Positions 9,398 through 23,209 of a stretch of DNA of 64,000 bases are shown here, in pieces. This stretch comes from JACRCT01 sp049841135 (GTDB taxonomy: Bacteria; Myxococcota; Myxococcia; Myxococcales; UBA5297). Position numbers and translations under genes: made by a program. Below the pieces are notes generated by a model. The model saw only the letters and a program-made list of their open reading frames with translations, did no database searches and was not told the origin of the DNA. Position 1 is the first letter of the stretch; each line of letters starts with the position of its first letter. Where the stretch lies: contig JASGHK010000004.1 of assembly GCA_049841135.1 (NCBI GenBank), forward strand, positions 3,249,969 to 3,313,968, read 5' to 3'.

Positions 9398-11408
9398 CCG
9401 ACACGACCAAGATGGAGCTGCTCGCCCCGGCTGGGGACTTCGCCTGCCTGCGTGCTGCGCTCGAGGCTGGAGCCGACGCCGTCTACCTCGGCGTGACCTC
9501 GCTCAACGCCCGCCGGCGCGCGCGCAACTTCTCAGCCGTCGAGCTGGCACAGGCCTGCGAGCTCGCTCACGGGATGGGGCGTCGGGTCTACCTGACGCTG
9601 AACATCGACCTCGCCCAGTCCGAGCTCCTCGAAGCAGCCAAGGTCCTGGAGATCGCCCGCCGGTGCAAAGTGGACGCGGTGCTCGTGCGCGACCCCGCGC
9701 TTCTCGCCTTCTTGCCGCTGTTCCCCGAGCTCGAGTTCCACGCGAGCACCCAGGCGTGCATCGCCTGCAGCGCCGACGTGGAAGCGGCTCGCGAGCTCGG
9801 GTTCCGCCGCGTCGTCCTTGCGCGCGAGCTCTCGCTCCCCGAGAATCGCGGCAGCCTCCAAGCTCGGCGTGGAGACGGAGGTCTTCGCCCAGGGCGCCCT
9901 GTGCTTCAGCGTTTCCGGCCGGTGCCTTCTCGCCAGCTGGGTCGGGGGCCGCAGCGGGAACCGAGGCCAGTGCACCAGCCCGTGCCGTGTCCCTTGGACG
10001 GTTGACGGAAAGCCCGCGGGAACCCCGCTGTCGATGCACGACCTCGGCCTGGTCAACCGCGTCGACGATCTTCGCGCGGCGGGGGTGCGCTGCCTGAAGA
10101 TTGAGGGACGCCTCAAGTCCCCAGCCTGGGTTCGGGCGGCGGTCTCGCTCTACCGGATGGCTCTGGACGGCATCGGAGCAAGAGAAGATCTGGTACGCGA
10201 AGCCGAGGCCCTGGGCGCCTACACCGGCCGGCAGCTGACTTCGGGATATCTCGACTCGAGGCGCGACCAGCTGACTGGCGTCTCTGGGCGCGAACGGGCG
10301 GGCGGTGTAGTGCCCGAGATCGAGCCTGAGCAGCCGAGTGGGTATTCGCTCTTCGTCGAGGTCGGCAAGCGCCTCGTCTGCCGCTGGTCGTGGGGCGATG
10401 CGAAGGTCGAATTCGACTTCTCCCGTGCCGAGGTTCGGCGCGCCGAGAAAGCCGTCTCGGTCGGCGCGCTGCTCGACGGAATGTCCAGAGAGCCCATCGA
10501 CGGAGTCCCGGCCCGCCTGGAGACCAACGACCGTTCCGCGCTCCTCGTGCCGCGGACCGCCAATGCGCTCGAGCAGCGGGTCCACGCAGAAGTTCGCCGA
10601 GCCCTCAGGGGAAGGAAGCTCTTGGAGGCGCCGGTCCGCCCAGAGGTCGCCAAGGTCATCGAGGGCGCCTCGAGCGTGAAGCTTCGGGACGCCAGGGCAG
10701 ACCGCGTCCGGCTCTCGGTCGACCAGGTGGATGCCTTCCTCTCACGGGGCCGAGCCCGGCGGCGTCCTCGTCGAGGGCCTCGACGCGGACCGCCTTGAGG
10801 CTTTGCTGCGCACCTGGCCCAAACAGACCTTCATCGCCGCCTTGCCCCTGGTTCTCCTCGAGGAGCACCGTGGCACGGTCGAACCGCTTCTCGCGCAATG
10901 TGTGCTTCGGGGCGTCTGGGCCGAGGTGAATGGCTGGGGCGAATGGCACCTGGCCAAGCGGGCTGGGGCCAAGTTCATCGGGGGCCCTGGGATGGGAATC
11001 CTCAATGGACTGGCAGGCCGCGAGCTCGGTCGTCTTGGCTTCCTCGAGGCGACTGCGTCCCTGGAAGCGGACGAGCAGCAACTCTCCTCGCTTCTGGCCG
11101 CGTGCCCATTGCCGTGTTCGGTCGTCGTCTTCGGCCGGCCCGCGCTCATGACGACACGGGTCGACATGGCGCCCGATCAGGTTGCTGGGATCCTCGAAGA
11201 CCGTCGCGAGGTCCGCCTTCGCGCTCGGCGGGAACGTGGTCTCTGGCAGCTTCGGCCCCTCAAGCCCTTCGACTTGCGCCGCAAGCAACTTCCCAAGGGC
11301 GCAGCGCACCTGATGGTGGACCTGATTGGCTCCCCTGACCCAATTCGCGACTGGGAAGCCGCCGCCGGGGAGAGCGCCTCCTTCAATTTCGACCGCACAC
11401 TGACCTGA
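9394..11408 (+). CDS. U32-family protein, RlhA/TrhP type (two one-base frameshifts)
   Basis: Begins MELLAPAGDFACLRAALEAG shortly after the start, the U32 TIM-barrel opening. The signature ALCFSVSGRCLLASW followed by GGRSGNRGQCTSPCR carries the four conserved cysteines that in this family bind an Fe-S cluster. U32 proteins with a long extra C-terminal domain include RlhA, which hydroxylates C2501 of 23S rRNA; shorter ones include TrhP, acting on tRNA U34. Corrected length is about 670 aa, matching the RlhA size class. Frames break at about 9844 (extra A in GAGAATCG) and 10746-10749 (extra G in GGGG). The gene converges on the rRNA operon. Family membership is clear; the substrate is inferred. 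Confidence 0.85.
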
Positions 11409-11520
11409 CGATTGCCGCGCAACCTGCTCACGACGCGCAGAGCAGTGTGCTCCGCGGCAGCAGCGGCGCGGGCGACCTGCAATCCGGCATGGCGCGGCGA
11501 GGCCGACCCGCAAAAGGCGA

Positions 11521-11550
11521 AGCCCCGATCCCAGTAAAGGGATCGGGGCT
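11521..11550 (-). terminator. Rho-independent terminator of the rRNA operon
   Basis: A 12-bp perfect inverted repeat (AGCCCCGATCCC / GGGATCGGGGCT) with a 6-base loop lies seven bases past the 5S gene. It is followed in the direction of transcription by TCGCCTTTT. It also separates the rRNA operon from the convergent U32 gene ending at 11408. Confidence 0.88.
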
Positions 11551-11556
11551 TCATGG

Positions 11557-11672
<116 letters not shown>

Positions 11673-11715
11673 AAACTTTTCGAGCTCAGAGGGTTCGGCA
11701 CCCGGACTGGCTCGC

Positions 11716-11738
11716 GAATACGTGAAGAGTTCGATTTC
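11716..11738 (-). repeat. Left arm of the outer 23S processing stem
   Basis: GAATACGTGAAGAGTTCGAT and following bases pair with 14958-14979 upstream of 23S, 22 bp with one bulged base. With the inner arms at 11795-11808 and 14807-14820 (a perfect 14-bp pairing of AGAAGTTTGAGAAT), it forms the long double-stranded stalk that RNase III normally cuts to release pre-23S. Confidence 0.75.
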
Positions 11739-11810
11739 ATGCGCCTTGAGTAAGCGAAGGCTTGTGCCGGCTTCTCGGCGTCATGGTGAACGCGAGAAGT
11801 TTGAGAATAT

Positions 11811-14806
<2,996 letters not shown>

Positions 14807-14957
14807 ATTCTCAAACTTCTCCCGTCCGCCATAGCGGCCGAGACAAGCTTTCCTCTCACAAGCCTTCGCTCTTCACCCCATCACAGGATGAAGCTTGTTA
14901 CTTCCTTGGCGCCTGAAAGTCTCATTTCGAGCTTGCGCTCGAGTTGGACATTCAGTC

Positions 14958-14994
14958 GAAATCGAACTCTTACGTATTCGGTTTTGAAAGAACA
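14958..14994 (-). promoter_or_regulatory. 23S leader: right arm of processing stem and boxA-like element
   Basis: Positions 14958-14979 pair with 11716-11738 across the 23S gene. Just upstream in transcription, 14975-14994 reads GTTCTTTCAAAACCGAATAC on the minus strand. This resembles the boxA antitermination element of rRNA operons and recurs at 15211-15230 and 17351-17370. Confidence 0.6.
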
Positions 14995-15001
14995 TGAACG
15001 A

Positions 15002-15074
15002 TGGAGCTGACCGGGATCGAACCGGCGACATCCAGCTTGCAAAGCTGGCGCTCTCCCAACTGAGCTACAGCCCC
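15002..15074 (-). tRNA. tRNA-Ala (anticodon TGC)
   Basis: The minus strand reads GGGGCTGTAGCTCAGTTGGG through to the T-loop GGTTCGATCCC and acceptor 3' end CAGCTCCA. The anticodon loop is CTTTGCAAG, giving TGC. The cloverleaf is complete at 73 bases; CCA is not encoded. Its place in the 16S-23S spacer is the usual one. Confidence 0.97.
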
Positions 15075-15109
15075 TTGGAATAAGCTCGCCGCCGCCAGGT
15101 CCAACTAAA

Positions 15110-15184
<75 letters not shown>

Positions 15185-15210
15185 ATAGTCTTTACCCGGC
15201 GCTCTATATC

Positions 15211-15230
15211 GTTCCAGTTTTCAAAGAACG
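15211..15230 (-). promoter_or_regulatory. boxA-like element in the 16S/tRNA-Ile spacer
   Basis: The minus strand reads CGTTCTTTGAAAACTGGAAC, sharing the TTCTTTsAAAAC core with the copies before 23S and in the 16S leader. It is likely a Nus-factor antitermination site keeping RNA polymerase processive through 23S. Confidence 0.5.
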
Positions 15231-15351
15231 ACCTTGGGGTCGCTCTCTGAAACCTGAACAGCAAGCCCGCTCGCTGGCTTTCGCCAACGGCATACGAAGT
15301 GGGACGTTGACCTAGTGATTCGAGCCGCATCTCCGAGGAGATGGACCGATT

Positions 15352-16915
<1,564 letters not shown>

Positions 16916-17127
16916 TGAACTTGGAGTGGGCCACCGAAGCGACCCTTGATCGTTGGCAACCAACCCGAGCTCGCTAAAAGCTCTGAGTCAGTCGTTAGGG
17001 GACTTCCTCCCCAAGCCTTTTCAGGCTCGAGGCGGAGCCGCCTCAAAGAAACTACGCGTTCCGCACTTCATGATGCTTCGCGGACTTGCTATTCAGATTT
17101 CAAGGAGCGACCGTCGAAGAGAGGCGC

Positions 17128-17156
17128 ATCTTAGTGGCCTCACCTTCGCTTGTCAA
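17128..17156 (-). promoter_or_regulatory. rRNA promoter candidate nearest 16S
   Basis: TTGACA at 17156-17151, a 17-base spacer and TAAGAT at 17133-17128 form a near-consensus promoter about 215 bases upstream of 16S. The boxA-like GCTCCTTGAAATCTGAATAG follows within 20-30 bases of the expected start, as in many rRNA leaders. Confidence 0.75.
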
Positions 17157-17411
17157 GAGCCCTGCTTTTCTTTCTTCGCTACCTCTCTCAACCTCCGAGA
17201 GATTCTCATCATTCCCAGTGCAGCTCGGCTCGCCTTCCGACGCGCTCGCCGCTCACCAGGCCGCCTTCACGCCTCTTCTTCAGGCGCCTCGACTTGCGTT
17301 CGCCCGACCGACTTCCGTCGGCCCAGACTCACGCTCGAGCTCTCGACTCGATTCCGTTTTGAAAGAACTTCCTGCTTCGAGTTCGGCGTCCTTCCTGCCG
17401 AACGAGGGCGC

Positions 17412-17441
17412 CTTGTACTGCCGCCCGCCTTCCGTTGTCAA
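17412..17441 (-). promoter_or_regulatory. rRNA promoter candidate, middle
   Basis: TTGACA at 17441-17436, an 18-base spacer and TACAAG at 17417-17412. A boxA-like TTCTTTCAAAACGGAATC (17351-17370) lies about 40 bases downstream. The -35 is perfect; the -10 is weaker than in the proximal copy. Confidence 0.55.
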
Positions 17442-17893
17442 GCCGACCGTTCAACTTCGGCTCGAGACTTCCACTTCTCAAGGGCGAGGACTCTCACTCG
17501 CCAAAATCTAGGCACCCTACGACGACGCCTATCGCTTCCAGCCGCCTCGGACCCTCAAGGTCTCTTTCCCAATACACTCGGGAACAACAAGGGGCTGCTG
17601 GCGCCCGCTCACTCCTGGGCCGCCGCTCTGCCAACCACCACTTCCATTCGTCTTTTTGGCTTGGCGGTCTGCCTTCGGCTTCACTCCGGTCTGTCCGTCG
17701 GACAACCGTGAGGTGAAGGGAGCACCGCGTCCCAAGCTCTTCGGGCTCTGCCTCTACCCTGCCACTACTCTCTACCTCTACCTCTACTTCCCACTCTGCC
17801 GCCGCCGTCTCCGCCATCCCGTAAGATGATCGGCTTCCCACTCCTCACACCGTACCGCTCACGCCCGACCGGCACCTTCAGCAAAGCCTGCGT

Positions 17894-17923
17894 AATGTAG
17901 GTGAAGATGGGCCTCGCTGTCAA
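17894..17923 (-). promoter_or_regulatory. rRNA promoter candidate, distal
   Basis: TTGACA at 17923-17918, an 18-base spacer and TACATT at 17899-17894. The -35 box lies only 14 bases past the gmk stop codon, and no terminator lies between, so gmk read-through into the rRNA leader is possible. Confidence 0.6.
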
Positions 17924-17937
17924 GTCCTCTGCAGTCA

Positions 17938-18564
17938 CTACAGGCCAGGCAGCGCGACGCCCAACTTCTCCAGGGTGATGCGCCCCCTCCTCATGCACTC
18001 GGCCCGGACGATGGCGCAGAGGTCGTCGAAGGCCCGATCGAGGTCGTCATTGACGAGCAAATAGTCGTAGGTAGTCGAACCGCTTGCGATTTCTTCCCTG
18101 GCGTTGACAAGTCGCTTCTGAATGACCTCCTCAGCGTCGGTCTTTCGGTCGCGCAGCCGCCGCTCGAGCTCCTCCATGGAAGGCGGCAGGACGAACACAC
18201 TCACCGCCTCCGGGTGCTTCTCCTTGATCTGGTTGCCACCCTGCACGTCGATGTCGAACGCGACGAGCTTGCCTGCTCGCGCTTCTTCGACGGTGCTCTT
18301 GTGCGACCCATAGAGCTTGCCGTGCACTTCGGCCCACTCCAGGAACTCACCTTTCTCGATCATCTTGCGGAAGGAGGGCTCGTCGACGAAGTGGTAGTCC
18401 ACCCCGTCCTGTTCCTTCCCTCGTGGGGCGCGCGTCGTGTAGCTGACCGAGAAGCTCCCCCTCGGCCGCTCCTTCTCCAGAAGCTTGTGGGCAAGCGTCG
18501 TCTTCCCGCAGCCCGAAGGTGCCGAGAGGATGAGCAAGAGTCCTGGGGGCGGACGGGTAGGCAT
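17938..18564 (-). CDS. gmk: Guanylate kinase
   Basis: 208 aa, the normal bacterial length. It converts GMP + ATP to GDP + ADP. The P-loop is LSAPSGCGKTTLAHKLL near residue 15. The GMP-binding motifs SVSYTTRAPRGKEQDGVDYHF and the region around GEFLEWAEVHGKLYG are intact, and the lid arginines (RLRDR) are present. ATG 18564 has AAGGAG six bases upstream and lies 11 bases past the yicC stop, so the two form an operon, as in many bacteria. Here the next downstream unit is the rRNA operon instead of the frequent rpoZ. Confidence 0.96.
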   Translation of the reverse strand: MPTRPPPGLLLILSAPSGCGKTTLAHKLLEKERPRGSFSVSYTTRAPRGKEQDGVDYHFVDEPSFRKMIEKGEFLEWAEVHGKLYGSHKSTVEEARAGKLVAFDIDVQGGNQIKEKHPEAVSVFVLPPSMEELERRLRDRKTDAEEVIQKRLVNAREEIASGSTTYDYLLVNDDLDRAFDDLCAIVRAECMRRGRITLEKLGVALPGL

Positions 18565-18575
18565 CGACTTCTCCT

Positions 18576-19455
18576 TCACTCGACGTTCTGCACCTGCTCG
18601 CGGACTCGCTCGATCTCGGCCTTCATCCCCACCACGACCTCGGCAATCTCCGCAGACTGGCTCTTGGATCCGATGGTGTTCACTTCTCGGTGCATCTCCT
18701 GGACGAGGAAGTCCATTCGCCGGCCGGCAGGCTCCTCGCTGGCAACCAACCGCGCAAATGCGCCGAAATGGGCGTCGAGGCGGGTCAACTCTTCGGCTAC
18801 GTCGACTCGGTCGGCGAACAACGCAACTTCCTGCGCCAGGCGCTGCGGCTCGACGGCCATCCCACGCGAGAAGCTCCGCGATGCGCTCTTCCAGCCTGGC
18901 CTTGTAGCTCTGCACCGTCGACGGAGAGAGAACCTTGACCCGACCAGCCATGTTCTTGAGTATTTCCAAGCGCTTGCCCAGATCCTCCGCAAGCGCCTGG
19001 CCCTCGCGTTCGCGCATGGCCTTCAAGGCGGCAAGGGCCTGGTCGACGGCTTCTCGGACCGCCGTACGCGCGGAATCCAAGTCCACACCTCGGGACTCGA
19101 AGCTGACGATGCCCTCAATCTGCGAAAGCTCTGCAATCCCCAGATCTTGCGCGAGCCCGAGCTGCTCTCCAACGGCCTTGAGTTCCTTGACGAGCTCACG
19201 CGCCAGCGGCACGTCGACCTTGGGGACGTAGAGCGAGCGAGCGTCACCCGTCCTCTTGAGCGTCAAGTCGAGCGCGCCGCGGCGGACTCCCTCTTTGACT
19301 TGGCGAACCACCTCGCTCTCCAAAGGCAGGAGCTCCGAAGGGAGGCGCGCTTTCACCTCGCAGAACTTGTGATTCACCGAGCGGATCTCCGCGGCGATCT
19401 CTTCCTCACCCGCGCGGGCGCGCCCGGCGCCAAAGCCAGTCATCGACAGGATCAT
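18576..19455 (-). CDS. yicC: YicC-family endoribonuclease-like protein (one frameshift)
   Basis: Opens MILSMTGFG, the hallmark of the family, followed by EIRSVNHKFCEVKARLP. The C-terminal DUF1732-like part includes EVALFADRVDVAEELTRLDA and the terminal helix. YicC proteins have been reported as RNases and are almost always next to gmk, as here. The frame breaks at about 18871; dropping one T from the minus-strand CTTCTC restores a continuous protein of about 292 aa. The start ATG 19455 has GAGGAG at good spacing. The break hides the C-terminus in a second frame, while the first frame runs on falsely into gmk. Confidence 0.9.
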
Positions 19456-19497
19456 GCGCGCTCCTCTATGGGAGCAGGCCGCTGCCGTCAAGGATGG

Positions 19498-20748
19498 TCA
19501 GGCGATGAGCCCCACCTGAGCCAGGAGCTTCGCTCGGTCGTCGCCCGAGACCGGCAGGCTGTCGCCCACCAGCTTGGCCCACTCACGAGCGAACGGCGAG
19601 GCATCAGCAGCAGCAGTGATCGGGTTCTTGAGCAGCGCTTCGAACTCGCCGCGCCGCGCCTTGGCCCAGGCTTCCAGACGATCGCCGCTCGCCCCAGTCC
19701 TCGCCACCGACTCCAGCTCCACGGCGAGCGTCTTCGCCTCGAACAAGCCGCGGTTCATGCTCTGAACGGAGACCGGCGGAGCGACGTGCGCTGCGTCCCC
19801 GACGATCCAGGCGGGGCCGCGGCCAAAGGTCTCCGCCAGCCGGCGCTCGAAACGGATGGCCATCGACCAGGCGACGTCCTTCACCGCCAGCTGGAACCAA
19901 GGGGCCCGCTCGGCGATGAGCTTCACCAGGCGCCCGCGGTCCAGGTACTCGTGCCGGGTGTCGCCCGCCAACGCGATCTGCCGGCTCTTCTCGGGACGCC
20001 CCTCGACCGCCTCACCCGGCTCCACCTCGAAGCCGAAGCGGTACCAGCCCTGCCCCATGGGCCACAAGACGCAGGCCTTGCCCTCGCCCAGGCCCACCCG
20101 CGCCTCGGAGATGGCGGCGCCCTCAGCCATGAACTCCCAGACCCCGAACGTCTGCGCAGGGGCCGCTTCGGCGAACTCGATGCCCAGCTGGCGTCGGATG
20201 ATCGACCGGTGCCCGTCGGCCCCGACCACGAAGGGCACCTCGGTCTCGTCCTCCTTGGTCACCGTCCAAGCCGTACGCGCCACGCTGTAGCCGATGGTGC
20301 CGTGTTCGAGCTTGTGAAGGAGGACGCGAGCCTTGTCCTGGACGACCTCCACCTTGGCGAGCCGGTGCGACCACTGGACCGCCACGCGTTCGGCGAGGAG
20401 CCTCTTCTCCAGCGCGTCCTCGAGCAGCGGCTGCGGGACGATGAGCAGGAACGGGAACCGCCCACCGAGCTGCCCGTACTTGGCTTCGACCTTGCGCTCG
20501 CTGCCGTCGTAGTAGGCGAAGCTGTCGACGCGCTGCCCGCGGCTGATGAGCTCGCTCGCGACCCCGATCTCGTCGAGCAGCTCGAGCGTCTGCGGGTGGA
20601 TGGCACAGGCGTAGCTCCGCGCCGTCGTCCGCATCTGCTCGTCCACGAGCGCGACGCGAACCCCTCGCCGGTTCAGGTACAGCGCCGTCACGAGCCCCAC
20701 CGGCCCAGCCCCCGAGACCAGCACCTGGACGTCGCGCTTGATGAGCAT
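19498..20748 (-). CDS. FAD-dependent monooxygenase (PheA/UbiH-type fold)
   Basis: 416 aa. It begins with a Rossmann dinucleotide motif, VLVSGAGPVGLVTALYLNRRG, at residues about 9-29 and has the second FAD motif WIVGDAAHVAPPVSVQSMNR near residue 310. A GADGHRSIIRR motif typical of aromatic-ring hydroxylases is also present. It probably uses NAD(P)H and O2 to hydroxylate an organic substrate; the substrate cannot be told. ATG 20748 has GGAGGG upstream and leaves out a weak 34-residue extension. It stands alone between yicC and the AAA+ gene, all on the same strand. Confidence 0.85.
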   Translation of the reverse strand: MLIKRDVQVLVSGAGPVGLVTALYLNRRGVRVALVDEQMRTTARSYACAIHPQTLELLDEIGVASELISRGQRVDSFAYYDGSERKVEAKYGQLGGRFPFLLIVPQPLLEDALEKRLLAERVAVQWSHRLAKVEVVQDKARVLLHKLEHGTIGYSVARTAWTVTKEDETEVPFVVGADGHRSIIRRQLGIEFAEAAPAQTFGVWEFMAEGAAISEARVGLGEGKACVLWPMGQGWYRFGFEVEPGEAVEGRPEKSRQIALAGDTRHEYLDRGRLVKLIAERAPWFQLAVKDVAWSMAIRFERRLAETFGRGPAWIVGDAAHVAPPVSVQSMNRGLFEAKTLAVELESVARTGASGDRLEAWAKARRGEFEALLKNPITAAADASPFAREWAKLVGDSLPVSGDDRAKLLAQVGLIA

Positions 20749-20865
20749 CGCACCCTCCGAGTGTTCGCTGGAGCCAGAGCCTAGCTTGCCAGCCTCTTGC
20801 GGATCGAGCCCCGATGGGGGGCGTGCGGACCGCACTGCCCGCTCGTGCACTCTGGCCGCCTCCGG

Positions 20866-22125
20866 CTAGGCCAGTCCGAGCTTTCGCAGGTGCGTGAGCA
20901 GCTCGTCGTAGAGCCCACCCTCGTTCGCATAGAGCACGAAGTTGCGCGCGGTCTCGAACCAGGGCCTCGCGGACGGCCGCGTGTCGCGAAGCGCCCGCGC
21001 CAGGAGCGTGTCGTCGATGACGCGCTCACTCCCACCTTTGATGGAAGCGTCGATCGCCAGCTCGGTGGCGGTCTCCACCACGGCGTCGAGGTCCGCACCC
21101 GAGAAGCCGTCGGTCTGCTTCGCTGCGAGGTCCAGGTCCATCCTGCCGGCATGCGGCTTGTCCCGCAGCTTGAGCTCGAAGATCCGCTTGCGCGCGCTGA
21201 GGTCGGGCGGAGGCACGAACACCAAGCGATCGAAGCGTCCAGGCCGACGCAGCGCGGGGTCCAGGTCCCAAGGGCTGTTGGTCGCGCCGAGCACGAAGAC
21301 CGCCTCGTTGCGCCCGGCGAAGCCGTCCATCTCGGTCAGGAACTGGTTCACCAGCGTTCGGCCCGCCATGCCCTTGAGCTGCGTGCGCCGCTGGCCCAGC
21401 GCGTCGACCTCGTCGAAGAAGAGCAGCGTCGGAGCGCGGCGGCGAGCGCTCTCGAAGATCTCGTGCAGGTGCCGCTCGCTCTCGCCGAACCACATGTCGA
21501 GCACGTCGGACAGGCCGACGTTCACGAAGCGCGCTCCGATCTCCCCGGCCACCGCCCGGGCGAGGAAGGTCTTGCCACAGCCTGGGGGCCCGTAGAGCAC
21601 CAGGCCTCCTCCGATGCGCTTGCCGAACTTCTTGTGCAGCTCCGGGTTGCGCAGCGGCTGCAGGAACGAGCGCGTCAGGCGCTCCTTCACCTCGTCCATG
21701 CCGCCCACGTCGTCGAAGCGCACCGCCGAGGGGCCTTCGTCCTCGGTCAAGAGCTGTCCGTCCTGGGCGACGAGCTTGAGCCGCGGCCCCTCGTCCTCCT
21801 TCTTCTTCACTGCGGTCGGAGCGCCTTCGTCCGTGGCCGTCGCCGCCGCCTCTTCTTCCTTGAGCTCCCGTCCCGAGGCCGCGGCCGCGCGCGCCAGCTC
21901 GTAGGCCGTCGCCCTGACCGCGTCCCCACACTCCTTGGCTGCCTTGGCCGCGCCTTCGAGGGCCAGCGCATTGGCGGGGGTGAGGCGGAGCGCGGCCTCG
22001 TACTCCTCGAGCGCCGACTTGGACTCGCCCTTCTCCAGGAAACGCGCGCCCAGCGCCAAGCGCAGCTCGGGCGAGTCCGCCCTCTTGAGCGCCTCGCGAA
22101 GCGCCATCACGACGGGATCGTCCAC
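20866..22125 (-). CDS. TPR-AAA+ ATPase (classical AAA, FtsH/CDC48-like module)
   Basis: 419 aa. Residues about 5-75 form helical TPR-like repeats (GESKSALEEYEAALRLTPAN). A charged linker leads to an AAA+ module. Walker A is GPPGCGKTFLARA, Walker B is LLFFDEVDALG, the second region of homology ends in RRPGRFDR with both arginine fingers, and sensor 1 is GATNSPW. No protease domain or membrane helix is present, so it is probably a cytoplasmic remodelling ATPase. The start is GTG 22125 behind AGGGAGGCAGG. The substrate is unknown. It lies just upstream of the monooxygenase and downstream of two glycosyltransferases. Confidence 0.85.
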   Translation of the reverse strand: MDDPVVMALREALKRADSPELRLALGARFLEKGESKSALEEYEAALRLTPANALALEGAAKAAKECGDAVRATAYELARAAAASGRELKEEEAAATATDEGAPTAVKKKEDEGPRLKLVAQDGQLLTEDEGPSAVRFDDVGGMDEVKERLTRSFLQPLRNPELHKKFGKRIGGGLVLYGPPGCGKTFLARAVAGEIGARFVNVGLSDVLDMWFGESERHLHEIFESARRRAPTLLFFDEVDALGQRRTQLKGMAGRTLVNQFLTEMDGFAGRNEAVFVLGATNSPWDLDPALRRPGRFDRLVFVPPPDLSARKRIFELKLRDKPHAGRMDLDLAAKQTDGFSGADLDAVVETATELAIDASIKGGSERVIDDTLLARALRDTRPSARPWFETARNFVLYANEGGLYDELLTHLRKLGLA

Positions 22126-22153
22126 GACCTGCCTCCCTGCTCCGAGTGAGCGC

Positions 22154-23209
22154 TCAACCGAGCAGCTTGCGAGCCGCTTCGGCCACCTTCACGACATCCT
22201 CGTCTCGACCGCCGACTCCAACCGGGACGCCCACGAACCTTCCCGAATGGGACCAGCGAGCCCCATCCTGCGCAAGCAGGACCGCCACCACCGGAACGCC
22301 CGTCGCCACCGCCAGGTGCATCGGCCCGGTGTCGTTCGTCACCACCAGGGCGCTTCGCCGGAAGACCCCGGCCAGCGCGGCCAGGTCCGTCGGAGGCGCG
22401 AGACGCGCTCGGCCCTGCGAAGCGTCCACCACCTGCTGGGCCAGTTCCTCTTCGCCTGGGCCCCAGAGCACCAGCGGCGTCGCCCCGAGCTCCTGCGCGA
22501 GCCGCGCCGCCAAGTGGCCGAAGGCCTCCGGCGGCCACCGATGGTCGGCCTTCCGCGCGCCGACGTTCATGGCCAAGGGCTTCACCAGCCCCGCGAGCAA
22601 CGCCTCCACTTGCCCCCGCGTCCCTTCGCTTTGGTCCACGGTCGTCTCGAGCTCCTCCCCCGCAGGCGAGAGCCCCAGAGGCTGGAGCAGCTCGAGCTTC
22701 GCCTCGACGTCCCGTTCGGCCTTCGGGTCGTGCACCACTTCGTGCGTCAGGAACCGGTCCGACTGGCCTCGCTGGTGCCCGATGCGCACCGCGGCTCCGG
22801 TCGCGCGCGCGAGCCAGAGCGAGGTGAAGCTGAAGGCGTGCCAGTGCCCGGCTTCGATCACCACGTCATAGCGCTCGGCCTTCAGCTCGCGAACGAACCG
22901 CCAGAACTGGAGCGGCGCCTTGAAGAAGGCCTTCTTTCCAAACGGCAGGATGCGGTCGGCGAGGCCTTCGACGAGGCACTCCTTGCCCTGGGCGACCAGC
23001 CAGTCGATCCGCGCCTGCGGCAGCCCGCGCCTGAGCGCCCGGACCAGCGGCGTCGTCAACAGCACGTTGCCCACCCGCGTGTCGGTGCGGATGACCAGCA
23101 CCTTGCGCACCGCCAGGGTCTCGATCGCCTGAGGTGCTGGCGCTCTTGGATAGACCAGCCGGATCAGCAGGTGCAGCAGCGCCCGCCCCAGGGCCTGTAC
23201 GGCGCTCAC
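22154..23209 (-). CDS. Glycosyltransferase family 9 (heptosyltransferase-like), second copy
   Basis: 351 aa. GT9 enzymes add ADP-heptose to lipopolysaccharide core. It shows VLVIRTDTRVGNVLLTTPLVRAL near the N-terminus and VVTNDTGPMHLAVATGVPVVA, the nucleotide-sugar-binding signature, near the C-terminus. The start GTG overlaps the stop of the preceding GT9 gene as GTGA, so the pair is translationally coupled. Together with the Trm112-like gene upstream they form a three-gene operon probably for LPS core or another surface glycan. Confidence 0.85.
   Translation of the reverse strand: MSAVQALGRALLHLLIRLVYPRAPAPQAIETLAVRKVLVIRTDTRVGNVLLTTPLVRALRRGLPQARIDWLVAQGKECLVEGLADRILPFGKKAFFKAPLQFWRFVRELKAERYDVVIEAGHWHAFSFTSLWLARATGAAVRIGHQRGQSDRFLTHEVVHDPKAERDVEAKLELLQPLGLSPAGEELETTVDQSEGTRGQVEALLAGLVKPLAMNVGARKADHRWPPEAFGHLAARLAQELGATPLVLWGPGEEELAQQVVDASQGRARLAPPTDLAALAGVFRRSALVVTNDTGPMHLAVATGVPVVAVLLAQDGARWSHSGRFVGVPVGVGGRDEDVVKVAEAARKLLG

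Larger units (their letters stand above)
16916..17937 (-). promoter_or_regulatory. rRNA operon leader, about 1 kb, no gene
   Basis: The stretch between 16S and gmk holds no credible gene; its open frames are short and of random composition. It contains three sigma-70-type promoter candidates pointing at 16S (listed separately) and two boxA-like motifs at 17091-17110 and 17351-17370. A purine-rich minus-strand tract has GTAGAG units repeated in tandem (about 17765-17795). The layout is that of a multi-promoter rRNA control region with antitermination signals. Confidence 0.7.

Noticed and set aside
17750..17800. CTCTAC-type repeats in the rRNA leader as a possible CRISPR or satellite
   Set aside because: Only a few short tandem units, no spacers and no cas genes; it is a simple pyrimidine tract.
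17938..19491. Apparent 517-aa YicC-Gmk fusion
   Set aside because: Created by a frameshift near 18871; the gmk start codon and ribosome site lie after the yicC stop in the correct frame.
18214..20784. 856-codon plus-strand open frame opposite yicC and the monooxygenase
   Set aside because: Runs antisense across two well-recognised genes and has no family signature.
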